Positions 1 to 8,389 are shown, counted from the stretch's first letter. The stretch: 30,214 bases of DNA from Lachnoclostridium sp. UBA3320 (GCA_002361175.1 DESG01000088.1:1-30214); one strand, 5' to 3'. Notes: generated by a model not told the origin, from the letters alone. A program made the numbers and translations.

Positions 1-8
1 GTAATTTA

Positions 9-1373
9 TTGGATTGCTATAGTAGAGAGGTGATATATATTTTTCCAAACCTTCTTTTAACGATGTCGCTGGCAGGAAGTACAGTTTTTCTTTTATATAT
101 ACTGATTTATCCATTAACCAAAAAATATTTTTCTTTGAAATGGCGATATAGAATATTAAAAATAGCAGCAGCGTTTTATCTATTGCCAGTGCCAATTTAT
201 AAATATAGGATAATATATGTAATCCATATCTTTTTTCCATGGTTATGGACACAAAACAGACATATATCTGAAATTATTGACATGAAATACATAATCAATG
301 TAGGTCAGGACTTTGTAGAATTTTCGTCAGGCGTTAAACATATGTTGTTAATTGAATTTTTTATGATGATTATCGCGCTTGTCATAATTCAAAGGAAAAT
401 TATTCAATATTGGAAATGGAAAAGAGTCTGTAAACTAGATTCTGACAAGCCAGCAGAATGGGAACAGGAAATTTTTACGAAAGTAAAAAAAGACATAGGC
501 ATAAAAAAGGATGTAAAACTTATTTGCTCTAAGCATTGCAAATCACCAATGGTAAGCGGTATATTATCTTCTATTCTAATATTGCCAATATGGGAAGATA
601 ATATGGAGACAGAAGAATACGAATATATATTCAGGCATGAACTGATTCATATTAAGCATTATGACTTGTTAATGAAGTATATTGGATTATTGGTGATGGC
701 AGTCCACTGGTACAATCCTTTGGTTTATGTTATGTTTTATGAAATTTCTGTTATTAGTGAAATGTATTGTGACAGTATTGTTATTAGCGGAAAGGAAGAG
801 GAAGAGCGCAGGAAATATAGCGATTTAATTTTAACACTTGCTACGCAAAATGAATATACCAGAAAGGAAATTTTCTTTTCAGGCATGGCAAACAGCAGAA
901 ATAAAAATATGTATAAGAGGAGAATTTTGGAAATGAAAAAGTATAAGCGACATAAAACAGTTTTGTCTGTTATTATAACGATAATTATATGTATATCTGG
1001 TACAGTGACAACTCTTGCATACGAGCCTCCCAATATAGCTTCAGGTTTTTCAGAGCATGATTCTGATGGAGGCGGAGACTTTAATTCTACATTTGTAATT
1101 GAATCAGCAGAAGTAGAACAGATAAAGTTGCCATCAGATTATTTTTTTACAGATGATAGTGGTATTATTTATGATATAAGTAGTTTTGATATAAACAACA
1201 GAGTGGCTTGTGTACATGATTTTTCCATACATGGCACTTATAATGAACATAAAAAAGATGGAAAAGGCGGATGCGTAGTAAAAAGCTATGATGCATTTTT
1301 ATGTTCCAGATGTTATGATGTCAAAACAGGAAAACTGAAGGGTACTGCAACTTACAATCCTTGTCCGCATTAA
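9..1373 (+). CDS. BlaR1/MecR1-like M56 zinc metalloprotease, membrane sensor
   Basis: This is a polytopic membrane metalloprotease of the BlaR1/MecR1 (M56) family. The family senses an envelope signal and removes a BlaI-type repressor by proteolysis. Membrane segments lie near residues 15-35, 50-77, 112-128 and 318-340. The zinc motif HELIH is at about 210-214, with a likely third ligand Glu in ISEMYCDS near 251. The exported tail (about 345-454) is not the penicillin-binding domain of true BlaR1. It is a short Cys/His-rich module containing CVHDF, HGTYNEH, a CSRC pair and a terminal CPH. A BlaI-like repressor follows 24 bp downstream, as expected for a signalling pair. The start is uncertain: TTG at 9 is the leftmost in-frame start seen, GTG at 30 and ATG at 63 are alternatives, and the frame is open to the window edge. 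Confidence 0.88.
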   Translation: MDCYSREVIYIFPNLLLTMSLAGSTVFLLYILIYPLTKKYFSLKWRYRILKIAAAFYLLPVPIYKYRIIYVIHIFFPWLWTQNRHISEIIDMKYIINVGQDFVEFSSGVKHMLLIEFFMMIIALVIIQRKIIQYWKWKRVCKLDSDKPAEWEQEIFTKVKKDIGIKKDVKLICSKHCKSPMVSGILSSILILPIWEDNMETEEYEYIFRHELIHIKHYDLLMKYIGLLVMAVHWYNPLVYVMFYEISVISEMYCDSIVISGKEEEERRKYSDLILTLATQNEYTRKEIFFSGMANSRNKNMYKRRILEMKKYKRHKTVLSVIITIIICISGTVTTLAYEPPNIASGFSEHDSDGGGDFNSTFVIESAEVEQIKLPSDYFFTDDSGIIYDISSFDINNRVACVHDFSIHGTYNEHKKDGKGGCVVKSYDAFLCSRCYDVKTGKLKGTATYNPCPH

Positions 1374-1397
1374 TGTTATGAAAAGGAGAAAGGTTAC

Positions 1398-1769
1398 ATG
1401 AAAAAAAATTATGGTTTAACCAATACAGAATTGCAAATTATGGAACTATTATGGGCAACAAAAGAACCGATGTCATTCAGAGATATTATGAATATTGCCA
1501 CAACAGAGTGGAAGAAGTCATGGAAAGTGCAGACATTAAATACATTTCTGCTTGGTTTACAGAAAATGGGGCTAGTTGGGACAGACAAAAGTAAGTCAAC
1601 TTATAATATGTATTATGCCTTATGCACAAAAGAGCAACATATCCATAACTGGACAAAAAAAATGGTAGCAGAATGTTATGAAAATTCCTTTGCACGTTTT
1701 GTGACAGCTTTTATTGGGGATGGGAAATTGTCAAAAGAAGAGGCAGATGAATTAAGGAAGTTATTGTAG
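1398..1769 (+). CDS. BlaI/MecI/CopY-family transcriptional repressor
   Basis: A 123-residue winged-helix repressor of the BlaI/MecI/CopY family. The N-terminal LTNTELQIMELLW and the following PMSFRDIM, VQTLNTFLLGLQKMGLV segments match the family's DNA-binding domain. The C-terminal helices (about 78-123) would form the dimerisation region that is cut when the partner protease is activated. The ATG at 1398 is preceded by AGGAGAAAGG at good spacing. The gene lies 24 bp after the M56 protease and is almost certainly co-transcribed with it. It probably represses its own operon and an unseen target upstream or elsewhere. No operator is visible because the operon promoter lies left of the window. 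Confidence 0.9.
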   Translation: MKKNYGLTNTELQIMELLWATKEPMSFRDIMNIATTEWKKSWKVQTLNTFLLGLQKMGLVGTDKSKSTYNMYYALCTKEQHIHNWTKKMVAECYENSFARFVTAFIGDGKLSKEEADELRKLL

Positions 1770-1770
1770 A

Positions 1771-1887
1771 ATAATTAGGAAGAGGAATATTGTATTAATA
1801 GGTGCAGTATGTTTTTCTGGTATGTTAGGTATAAGTAATAGTTGGAATTTAGTTAATGCCAAAGATGTCAACAGTAAACAGGTTTAA
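1771..1887 (+). pseudogene. Remnant of a small secreted protein (signal-peptide-like)
   Basis: Directly after the repressor stop, one frame encodes a basic start (IIRKR), a hydrophobic stretch (IVLIGAVCFSGMLGI) and an AlaLys cleavage-like region (LVNAKD), then a stop at 1885. This looks like a signal peptide plus a few mature residues. No ATG, GTG or TTG lies at its head; an in-frame ATG at 1822 falls inside the hydrophobic core and has no ribosome binding site. It is probably the decayed or truncated head of a secreted protein gene that belonged to the BlaR/BlaI operon. Use of a rare ATT/ATA start cannot be excluded. Confidence 0.4.
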
Positions 1888-1919
1888 AAATCACCAGTAA
1901 ATAACTACTGGTGATTTTT
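1886..1919. terminator. Bidirectional Rho-independent terminator
   Basis: A perfect 14-bp inverted repeat (AAAAATCACCAGTA / TACTGGTGATTTTT) with a 6-nt loop, flanked by A and T runs on both strands. It sits between the plus-strand BlaR/BlaI unit and the minus-strand EamA gene and can end both. The interval 1920-1995 shows nothing else. Confidence 0.9.
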
Positions 1920-1995
1920 ATTCCAACAAATAATGAATTTTAAATGGACAGTTTGTTTAGCAATGTATACTTAAAAAAAGCAAATAATAGATGCA

Positions 1996-2868
1996 TTAAG
2001 CACTTTTTCTGCCTCGCATAATAAACATAACAACTGATGCACCTATTATAACTATATAACCAAGACAGCTAAATATGTCAGGTATTTCATGTATAAACAA
2101 GAAACCAAGTATTCCTGCAAATATTACTTGAGAATAGTCATAGACAGAAAGTTCGCTTGCTGGTGCGTAAGTGTATGCTGCTGTAATGGAAAACTGTCCT
2201 CCTGTAGCAGAAAGTCCTGCAAGGAGAAGAAATACCAGTTGATTTAGTGTCATTGGCGTATAGTTTATAATAAAAAACGGAAGCGAGCATAGGCATGAGA
2301 ATACTGAAAACATAAATACAATCAGATTTGCAGGTACTCCTCTGCCAGTTGCTTTTCTTAATATAGTATAAGCAAGCCCTGCATTCATGCCACTTAAAAG
2401 TCCAATAAGTGCAGAAAATGACATCAGTGCATTACTGTTTACAGCACTGCCGGGTTTTAAAATAAACAGTGTGCCAGCAAGTGCTGCAAATACACATACA
2501 AGTTGGTAAAGCTTTGCCTTTTCTTTTAATATAAAATAAGAAAACAGTATTGCAAAAAAAGGTGAAAGTTTGTTAAGCATTGAGGCATCTGATATATTTA
2601 GATGGTCAATCGCATAAAAGTTAAAAAATAAGCCAAGTGTTCCAAAAAACGAACGGAAAAATATCAAATGCCAGTTACCTTTACAATTTGACAAACTTGT
2701 GTGATTTTTTAATAATAATACAAGTGAAAATATTATCGCTACAGCATTTCTGAAAAATGCTTTCTGTAGTGTTGGTATGTCACCCGACATTTTCACAAAT
2801 AAATTCATAAGTGCAAAGCAAAAAGCCGCACATATAATACATAATATCCCTTTATTTTTCTCTTTCAT
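1996..2868 (-). CDS. EamA-family (DMT) membrane transporter
   Basis: A 290-residue protein with about ten hydrophobic helices in two five-helix EamA repeats, the usual size for drug/metabolite transporter superfamily exporters. The first repeat begins GILCIICAAFCFALMNLFVK. It carries the characteristic Arg-rich junction (QKAFFRN, FFRSFFGTLG) and the YAIDHLNISDASMLNKLSPFFAILFSYFILKE signature region. The second repeat starts near residue 150 (ALIGLLSGMNAGLAY). Substrates of this family include amino acids, nucleosides and SAM, and none can be assigned here. The start ATG has only a weak ribosome site (GGAAAAG). The gene begins 25 bp after the stop of the upstream secreted protease with no terminator between, so co-transcription is likely. 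Confidence 0.88.
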   Translation of the reverse strand: MKEKNKGILCIICAAFCFALMNLFVKMSGDIPTLQKAFFRNAVAIIFSLVLLLKNHTSLSNCKGNWHLIFFRSFFGTLGLFFNFYAIDHLNISDASMLNKLSPFFAILFSYFILKEKAKLYQLVCVFAALAGTLFILKPGSAVNSNALMSFSALIGLLSGMNAGLAYTILRKATGRGVPANLIVFMFSVFSCLCSLPFFIINYTPMTLNQLVFLLLAGLSATGGQFSITAAYTYAPASELSVYDYSQVIFAGILGFLFIHEIPDIFSCLGYIVIIGASVVMFIMRGRKSA

Positions 2869-2893
2869 TTTTCAATCTTTTCCATATTTGTTA

Positions 2894-5137
2894 CTATCTG
2901 ACAATAATTACTACAGAAGATTTTTTATTATTGTATGTTTTTACAGTTATAACTGCTCTGCCTTTTTTAACGGCAGTAACTCTGCCATTTTTGTTTACTT
3001 TTGCTATCTTTTTATTAGAAGAAGAGTATTTAAAATGATAGCTTGCACACCCACTAGGAACTGTGGCAGAGATTTTAAAGGTTTTACCTTTTTTAATTTT
3101 TTTATTTGTTGACGTGCTAAGGTTGATTTTTGATGGTGCTTTTTTAACAACAATTTTTATAGAGGCAGACTCTGCCCTATCTATAGAAGCTGTTACAAAT
3201 GCAATTCCTACAGATTTTGCAGTTACATTGCCCAAACTATCAACAACAACTACATTATTATTATTGCTTGTATATGTTATATCATCTTTTGATATAGCTT
3301 GTGAAGCATTTTCTAATGATACATTTAGCTTATAACTTTCATTCTTACCTAAAATAATAGTATTTTTAGATATATTAATTTTAATTTCTTCAAATATATT
3401 AGAAGGAGCTTGTGTTACAACAGGTGTCTCTGTTTGTGTTGGAGCTATTGTTGTAACAGGTGTTTGTGTAGGAGCAGGAGTTTGTGTTGCTACAGGGGTC
3501 TCTGTTGCCGCAGGAGTTTCTATATCATTTGTAAATGCTTTTAAGCATATATTATTATATCCTTCTGCTGACGTGTCATGCCATTCTTCATTAAGATAAT
3601 AATAGCTTTGTCCTCTCTTTGATGAATATCCATACTTTATACCGCTTGCAACTGCTGTTTCTCCCTCTATCGGCAGATATGCCTGATTGCCTGTAGAAGC
3701 ATTGTATTTATATGTTATCACTACAGAAAATTTTTCACCAGGGTCGAGAGTGCATTCTGATGGCAGATTAACAGTGTGATATCCACTAAATTTTGCAGTG
3801 CCATTTAACGTGCATTTATTTACAAGAGTGCCATTTTCAGGTGAATTGCCAGATACATTTTTATATATCTTTATATTATATGATTGGTCATCTGTAAGCG
3901 TATAGAAAGAAACTGCTTTTAATGACTGGGTGCTGTCTTTATCGGCTGTAAATACATTGGCAGCAGTTATCTTTTTATTTTTAACATAGACTGTATCGCC
4001 ATAGCCAATGCCATCGTACTGGTAGTTATTGTCATAATTTGATACTGGTTCCATCTCAAACGTGTATATATCACAGATTGAAGGCTCATAGTATGACATC
4101 CAAAAATATCCATTATCATTGTAATTAGTACCGTAGCTGTTGGCGATAAGCCATGCGCCGTCTCCAGATGGTTTTAATGCAAAATTATTCCTAGAATAGT
4201 TATCGTCCCAACCAACAATAGTTACACAGTGATTTGCCATAGCTTGCGCCATCTCCCCTGTGTATTTTGTCTGATAAAATGATATGCCATGTGGTCTGTT
4301 ATTTTCAAATCCACTTGTATCATAATACATTGATATATCAAGTGCACCATGCTCCATTAAAGCCTGTTTAATCTGTGCTCTTGAGCTATTGTCATAACAC
4401 TGTGCATTTTGTAAATGTGCCAGAGAATTATAGCGCATACTTTCACCAACTGCTGCCATACTTTCAGCCATGGTACTTTCTTCTGTGAGACTGTTAGCTG
4501 TAAATGGAGCATTGTATTCTGAATCAATTCCTGACCACTGTGCAAGTGTAGTTATTGCAGTAAGAACATTGCCCCCTACATCATAGGCAAACGTTGAAAC
4601 ATTGCTTCCCCTAGGTGGATAAAATGGGCGTATATTTCCAGAACTTGATATATTTGTAATATTATCACCATACATAGAGTTAGAGCTGTCTGCAATGCCA
4701 TTATAAGAGTACCAGGCAAGATGGTTTTCTGAAAAATCCACATTATCTATAGTTGAAATATTATTAATAACTGAATTGGATTCTGAAGCTTTAATAGCAG
4801 CAAATGCCCAACACGCACCAGTCACGCCTTGGTCTTTAATTGATGTTTCAAGATTATAATCACGCAAATCATATGATGAAGGAAGGCTTGCTGCTTTCCT
4901 TGCTTTATAATCCCCTGTTTTAGAAGATGTATCAAGGTCATATTTATCACCATTTTCATCTATATATGAATATCGCAAAAGACCATCGTTATTACTTTCT
5001 ACAACTCGTGACAATAAATTTAGAGTATCTGTGCTGTCATTTTCTTGTGATAAATTTGTAGCGGCATTTGCGATTGTGCCTGTTAATAAAAGACTTGCAG
5101 CTATAAGCATACTTATTGGTTTAAAGTATTTTTTCAT
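2894..5137 (-). CDS. Secreted papain-like (C1) cysteine protease with Ig-like domains
   Basis: An exported cell-surface protease. A signal peptide (MKKYFKPISMLIAASLLL..ANA) ends near residue 26. The papain-like domain follows from about 85. It has the oxyanion Gln and catalytic Cys in KDQGVTGACWAF (about 103 and 109), the catalytic His in MANHCVTIVGWDD and the Asn in IANSYGTN. A beta-rich lectin-like region comes next (about 370-510). Then come a Pro/Thr/Gln linker and two Big2-type Ig-like domains (ISKNTIILGKNESYKL; STNKKIKKGKTFKI) that probably bind the cell wall or glycan. The start is set at the ATG at 5137, 9 nt after AGAAAGG. An in-frame TTG two codons upstream has poorer spacing. The protein is 747 residues and appears intact. 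Confidence 0.92.
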   Translation of the reverse strand: MKKYFKPISMLIAASLLLTGTIANAATNLSQENDSTDTLNLLSRVVESNNDGLLRYSYIDENGDKYDLDTSSKTGDYKARKAASLPSSYDLRDYNLETSIKDQGVTGACWAFAAIKASESNSVINNISTIDNVDFSENHLAWYSYNGIADSSNSMYGDNITNISSSGNIRPFYPPRGSNVSTFAYDVGGNVLTAITTLAQWSGIDSEYNAPFTANSLTEESTMAESMAAVGESMRYNSLAHLQNAQCYDNSSRAQIKQALMEHGALDISMYYDTSGFENNRPHGISFYQTKYTGEMAQAMANHCVTIVGWDDNYSRNNFALKPSGDGAWLIANSYGTNYNDNGYFWMSYYEPSICDIYTFEMEPVSNYDNNYQYDGIGYGDTVYVKNKKITAANVFTADKDSTQSLKAVSFYTLTDDQSYNIKIYKNVSGNSPENGTLVNKCTLNGTAKFSGYHTVNLPSECTLDPGEKFSVVITYKYNASTGNQAYLPIEGETAVASGIKYGYSSKRGQSYYYLNEEWHDTSAEGYNNICLKAFTNDIETPAATETPVATQTPAPTQTPVTTIAPTQTETPVVTQAPSNIFEEIKINISKNTIILGKNESYKLNVSLENASQAISKDDITYTSNNNNVVVVDSLGNVTAKSVGIAFVTASIDRAESASIKIVVKKAPSKINLSTSTNKKIKKGKTFKISATVPSGCASYHFKYSSSNKKIAKVNKNGRVTAVKKGRAVITVKTYNNKKSSVVIIVR
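3404..3520 (-). repeat. Pro/Thr/Gln-rich linker repeats within the protease gene
   Basis: The coding sequence holds imperfect repeats that give units such as TETPV, TQTPA and TQTPV over about 39 residues. It forms a flexible, possibly glycosylated linker between the protease/lectin part and the Ig-like domains. Repeat number could vary by slippage. Confidence 0.8.
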
Positions 5138-5178
5138 AAGCAAATTCCTTTCTATTTTATTAATATTTTATTAATCCG

Positions 5179-5207
5179 TTGAGATAAATTGTTTTCTGTG
5201 ATATAAT
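5179..5207 (+). promoter_or_regulatory. Sigma-A-type promoter for the DUF368 operon
   Basis: TTGAGA (5179-5184), a 17-bp spacer and a consensus TATAAT (5202-5207). It would start transcription near 5214 and leave a leader of about 130 nt before the ATG at 5344. Confidence 0.7.
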
Positions 5208-5259
5208 TCTAAAATCTTTATACAAGTAATAATAATGAATTAAACTTACAGGAATAGTG

Positions 5260-5275
5260 TGGCAAAAATTTTGCA
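5260..5275 (+). promoter_or_regulatory. Possible sigma-54 (-24/-12) promoter
   Basis: TGGCAAAAATTTTGCA has TGGCA and TTGCA at the exact -24/-12 spacing of the sigma-54 consensus, with mismatches only at the C and G after TGGCA. It is also a 13-bp palindrome (GCAAAA-A-TTTTGC) in AT-rich DNA, so a chance match is possible. No enhancer-binding activator is encoded in this window. Confidence 0.25.
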
Positions 5276-5343
5276 AAATGTCAAGTTATATGTGAACATA
5301 TTGTGTTCTTTAAAATTTTTTATAAAAGGAGATTATTGCAGCG

Positions 5344-6192
5344 ATGAAATTTTTAAAAGATATTTTAAAGGGTGTTGTAATAGGAGTGGCAAATGCAATA
5401 CCAGGAGTTAGCGGCGGAACAATGATGGTATCTATGGGAGTTTATGATGACATCATATACTGTATTACACATCTATTTACGCAGATTAAAAAAAGTATAA
5501 TGATACTGCTGCCATATTTTATTGGTATGGCTGTAGGAATTGTAGGATTAGCATTTTCTATTAAATCACTATATGCAAATTTTCCATTTCAGACTAGTAT
5601 GGTATTTATAGGTCTGATTATCGGCGGTGTTCCTATGTTGTATGAACATGTAAAAAAGACTTCTATCAAAGTAGGACATATACTATTATTTCTTTTGTTC
5701 TTTATAGCAATTATAGCTATGCAGTATTTTGGAGGAAACGGCAAAGATGTAGTATTAAGTGTAGATATAGTTTCAATAATTAAAATATTTTTAATAGGGA
5801 TTCTTGCATCTGCTACAATGGTAATCCCTGGTGTAAGTGGTTCAATGATGCTTATGATACTTGGATATTATAATCCTATTATCAATGCAATCACAGATTT
5901 TGTAAAAGCTTTAGCAGAACGTGATTGGAACACATTGTTAAATATATGCGGCTCACTTGTTCCATTTGGAATTGGCGTAGTTATAGGAATTTTTGCAATA
6001 GCTAAGATTATAGAGATTTTATTAAAACACTTTGAATCACATACGTATTGTGCAATATTAGGACTTGTAATTTCATCTCCAGTTGTGATTCTTATGGGTA
6101 CTGATATGCAGCATATAAATATTGTAGCAATAGTAACAGGCATTATAGGACTTGTCGCTGGAACTTTTGTAGCAAGGCAGCTTGGAAAATAG
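5344..6192 (+). CDS. DUF368 membrane protein, PopT-type undecaprenyl-phosphate translocase
   Basis: A 282-residue polytopic membrane protein of the DUF368 family. Members called PopT have been shown to return undecaprenyl phosphate, the lipid carrier for wall polymers, to the inner face of the membrane. The two family-defining inverted motifs are clear: NAIPGVSGGTMM near residues 17-28 and VIPGVSGSMMLMILG near 160-174. Eight to nine hydrophobic segments fill the rest. The ATG at 5344 is preceded by AAAAGGAG, spaced rather widely (12 nt). An AI-2E-family gene begins 19 bp downstream (ATG at 6212), so the two are likely one operon. The symbol popT is not assigned because orthology cannot be tested here. 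Confidence 0.88.
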   Translation: MKFLKDILKGVVIGVANAIPGVSGGTMMVSMGVYDDIIYCITHLFTQIKKSIMILLPYFIGMAVGIVGLAFSIKSLYANFPFQTSMVFIGLIIGGVPMLYEHVKKTSIKVGHILLFLLFFIAIIAMQYFGGNGKDVVLSVDIVSIIKIFLIGILASATMVIPGVSGSMMLMILGYYNPIINAITDFVKALAERDWNTLLNICGSLVPFGIGVVIGIFAIAKIIEILLKHFESHTYCAILGLVISSPVVILMGTDMQHINIVAIVTGIIGLVAGTFVARQLGK

Positions 6193-6211
6193 AATTGAGG
6201 TGCTTATAAAT

Positions 6212-7342
6212 ATGGAAGAAGAAAACAAAAAAGAAATACACAAAAGAATATGTGTTCATCTTGCAATAATTATATGTAGTTTATTATTATTGGTGTTTCT
6301 TGTACCAAAACTTATAAGATTTTTTGCACCACTTATTATAGCATGGATTATTGCAATGATGGCAAACCCACTTGTGCATTTCTTAGAAAAAAAGATTAAT
6401 ATAGTGCGAAAACAAGGCTCTGCTATTGTGATTGTGATGGTTATTATTGCGATAATTGCACTGATATATGTGGTAGTTAGTACACTTTTTTCACAGGTGA
6501 GCTCAATGATTGAAACACTTCCTGATGTATATGAAAGTGTATCAAACAATTTACAGAATTTTGTAAGTTCTCTTCACCAAAAATACAATATTATACCTGA
6601 AAATATCAATAAAATTTTTGTAGGTGATGAAGGAAAGTTAAATGACTATATATTAGCATTGCTTAATTCAATACAAGAGCCTGTTTCAACAGTAAGTTCA
6701 GCGGCAAGCTCGCTTATAAATATGTTTATCCTTTCTATCCTTACTCTGATGCTTGCTTACTTTTTTACTGCTGGCAATGATAAAATAAAAGCAGTTGTAA
6801 AAAAGCATATGCCTGAAAGCATAAAAGATTCAATAAGATTAATAAAAAATACAGTATTTACTGCAATAGGAGGATATCTGAAAGCGTGTTTTCAAATTAT
6901 GATACTTATGTTTCTTATTTTATTTATATTTTTCTCGATAATGAGGATAGATTATGCCGCCACTATTGCTATTATCACAGCAATACTTGATTTCTTCCCA
7001 TTTGTTGGGACAGGCTTTGTGCTTATGCCATGGGCAGCATACTCTGTGATTACAGGCGCATATTTAAAAGCGGCAGCACTTATGCTGTCATATTTTATAA
7101 CGATGCTTGTCCGCCGTCTGCTTGAACCAAAGCTTGTAGGTGACAGCGTGGGTATGAGTCCGTTCTTGACATTATTATCAATGTTTATTGGCTATAGAAT
7201 TATGGGAATGTTAGGTCTGATAGTAGGAATCCCTGTCGGTATGATATTAAAAGAGTTTTATGAAAAAGGGATTTTTGACAATACGATTAATGGTATAAAG
7301 ATATTGGCTAATGATATTAATGAGTATAGAAAATACTGGTAG
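6212..7342 (+). CDS. AI-2E family transporter (YtvI/PerM-like membrane protein)
   Basis: A membrane protein of about 376 residues of the AI-2E transporter (UPF0118/PerM) family. An N-terminal helix pair (CVHLAIIICSLLLLVFLVPKLIRFFAPLIIAWIIAMMANPLVHFLEKK) is followed by a soluble loop (about 95-175). The conserved C-terminal helices include DFFPFVGTGFVLMPWAAYSVI and LVRRLLEPKLVGDSVGMSPFLTLLSMFIG. The length and the LVRRLLEPKLVGDSVG motif resemble the Firmicutes YtvI branch; the substrate is unknown. The start is placed at the ATG at 6212 behind TGAGG. An in-frame TTG at 6182 would overlap the DUF368 gene and has no better ribosome site. The gene ends in a strong hairpin. Confidence 0.88.
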   Translation: MEEENKKEIHKRICVHLAIIICSLLLLVFLVPKLIRFFAPLIIAWIIAMMANPLVHFLEKKINIVRKQGSAIVIVMVIIAIIALIYVVVSTLFSQVSSMIETLPDVYESVSNNLQNFVSSLHQKYNIIPENINKIFVGDEGKLNDYILALLNSIQEPVSTVSSAASSLINMFILSILTLMLAYFFTAGNDKIKAVVKKHMPESIKDSIRLIKNTVFTAIGGYLKACFQIMILMFLILFIFFSIMRIDYAATIAIITAILDFFPFVGTGFVLMPWAAYSVITGAYLKAAALMLSYFITMLVRRLLEPKLVGDSVGMSPFLTLLSMFIGYRIMGMLGLIVGIPVGMILKEFYEKGIFDNTINGIKILANDINEYRKYW

Positions 7343-7374
7343 TGTGCTTATGATAGGCATACTGCCAGTATTTT
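7330..7374. terminator. Terminator after the AI-2E gene, probably bidirectional
   Basis: An 18-bp inverted repeat with two weak pairs (AAAATACTGGTAGTGTGC / GCATACTGCCAGTATTTT) and a 9-nt loop. The 5' arm contains the AI-2E stop codon and a T tract follows. It also sits just past the minus-strand VanZ gene, whose transcript it could end. Confidence 0.85.
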
Positions 7375-7387
7375 GTATTACCTAATA

Positions 7388-8257
7388 TTAGAACTGGAGT
7401 TTTTTCTGCTGATTTTTTCTATCAGTTGTAAAGTCTCGTGTTGCCAGTGAAAGGAACAAGCTGTTCATTATCTGATATAACACAATGCCAATTACAGCAC
7501 CAAGCAAGAAGATAACATAGTCATCTATAGCTCCCCTTCCAAGTCCTGTAAAATTCTGTATAACTTCAAGTATAAGAGGGAATATTAAATATACAAGAAG
7601 CTGTAATATAAAAGGTAAATTTTTAAGGTATACTCTTGCAAAATAACCAAAAGGAATACCAAAACATGCTATTTCTGCTATATAAATTATTATTGGAATA
7701 AGACTTTGGTTTGTCCTTATAACACCTTCTATATACTCTGCTGTTGCCATAAACGGCACAAACAGTTTTGCTCCAAATTCGGGAGCATCATAAGGTGGGT
7801 CAAAAGGAGTGATAAAATATTGTTTAAGTATTGCAAGTGCATAAATTACTATAAAAAACTTGCTCATTCTATGGAAAAATAAATTATAACCATCAAATCT
7901 AGGACCTCTGTCCAATAAATCTCTTAAACTACAGTAAATAAAAGGTATAACCCAATTAAGCAGTATAAGCATTATAATTGAGAAATCATATTGCAGCCAT
8001 GGATTTGGCTGTATTACATATACTATAACACAAAATGCAATAGAAGTGATTACCATGAATGATGCATGGATAAAATTGTAATCATAATTAAGTGATGATT
8101 CTAAGAAAAAATGTGACAAGCACAACGAGCATATAACTGAAAAAATTATTACAACAAAATGTTGTGGAACAAAGTAGTATATGCATACTTCCATTATAAA
8201 GCATAAAAGACTTAAAAGAATTACCAAGCTACTGATATTAACCGATTGTTTGTTCAT
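7388..8257 (-). CDS. VanZ-family membrane protein
   Basis: A 289-residue integral membrane protein with about eight hydrophobic helices. The C-terminal part carries the VanZ-like signature (PLILEVIQNFTGLGRGAIDDYVIFLLGAVIG), with the conserved Glu-Gln, Arg and Asp pattern followed by a glycine-rich helix. VanZ of Enterococcus lowers teicoplanin susceptibility, but most family members have no known role, so a resistance function should not be assumed. The N-terminal half (about 1-190) is an additional multi-helix region longer than in the minimal VanZ domain. The gene stands alone on the minus strand between two convergent/divergent plus-strand neighbours. Confidence 0.8.
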   Translation of the reverse strand: MNKQSVNISSLVILLSLLCFIMEVCIYYFVPQHFVVIIFSVICSLCLSHFFLESSLNYDYNFIHASFMVITSIAFCVIVYVIQPNPWLQYDFSIIMLILLNWVIPFIYCSLRDLLDRGPRFDGYNLFFHRMSKFFIVIYALAILKQYFITPFDPPYDAPEFGAKLFVPFMATAEYIEGVIRTNQSLIPIIIYIAEIACFGIPFGYFARVYLKNLPFILQLLVYLIFPLILEVIQNFTGLGRGAIDDYVIFLLGAVIGIVLYQIMNSLFLSLATRDFTTDRKNQQKKLQF

Positions 8258-8310
8258 ACTTCAATACCATCCTTATGTGTTTTAACTTTTTTTTAAAATG
8301 CTATTTTATT

Positions 8311-8319
8311 AGTATACCA
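8311..8319 (-). promoter_or_regulatory. Extended -10 promoter element for the VanZ-family gene
   Basis: Read on the minus strand, TGG-TATACT forms an extended -10 about 54-60 bp upstream of the VanZ gene start (8257). No good -35 hexamer is visible at 16-18 bp. Confidence 0.45.
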
Positions 8320-8389
8320 CACTTTTTGCTATATGGGGATTTATTTTTCAAAAAGAACAAAATTATTTTTTATAGAGTATCTCCCAATA

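Noticed and set aside
5155..5174. Tandem TTTTATTAA units before the protease gene
   Set aside because: Only two short AT-rich units; expected by chance in this base composition.
5294..5308. GAACA-TATTG-TGTTC as a LexA (SOS) box
   Set aside because: The half-site spacing is wrong for the GAAC-N4-GTTC box and the adjacent genes are not DNA-repair genes.
6182..6211. TTG at 6182 as the AI-2E gene start
   Set aside because: It lies inside the DUF368 gene with no ribosome site; ATG at 6212 follows TGAGG.
7388..8257. Naming the VanZ-family gene a teicoplanin-resistance gene
   Set aside because: Only the C-terminal VanZ-like signature is seen, the protein is longer, and no vanHAX genes are nearby.
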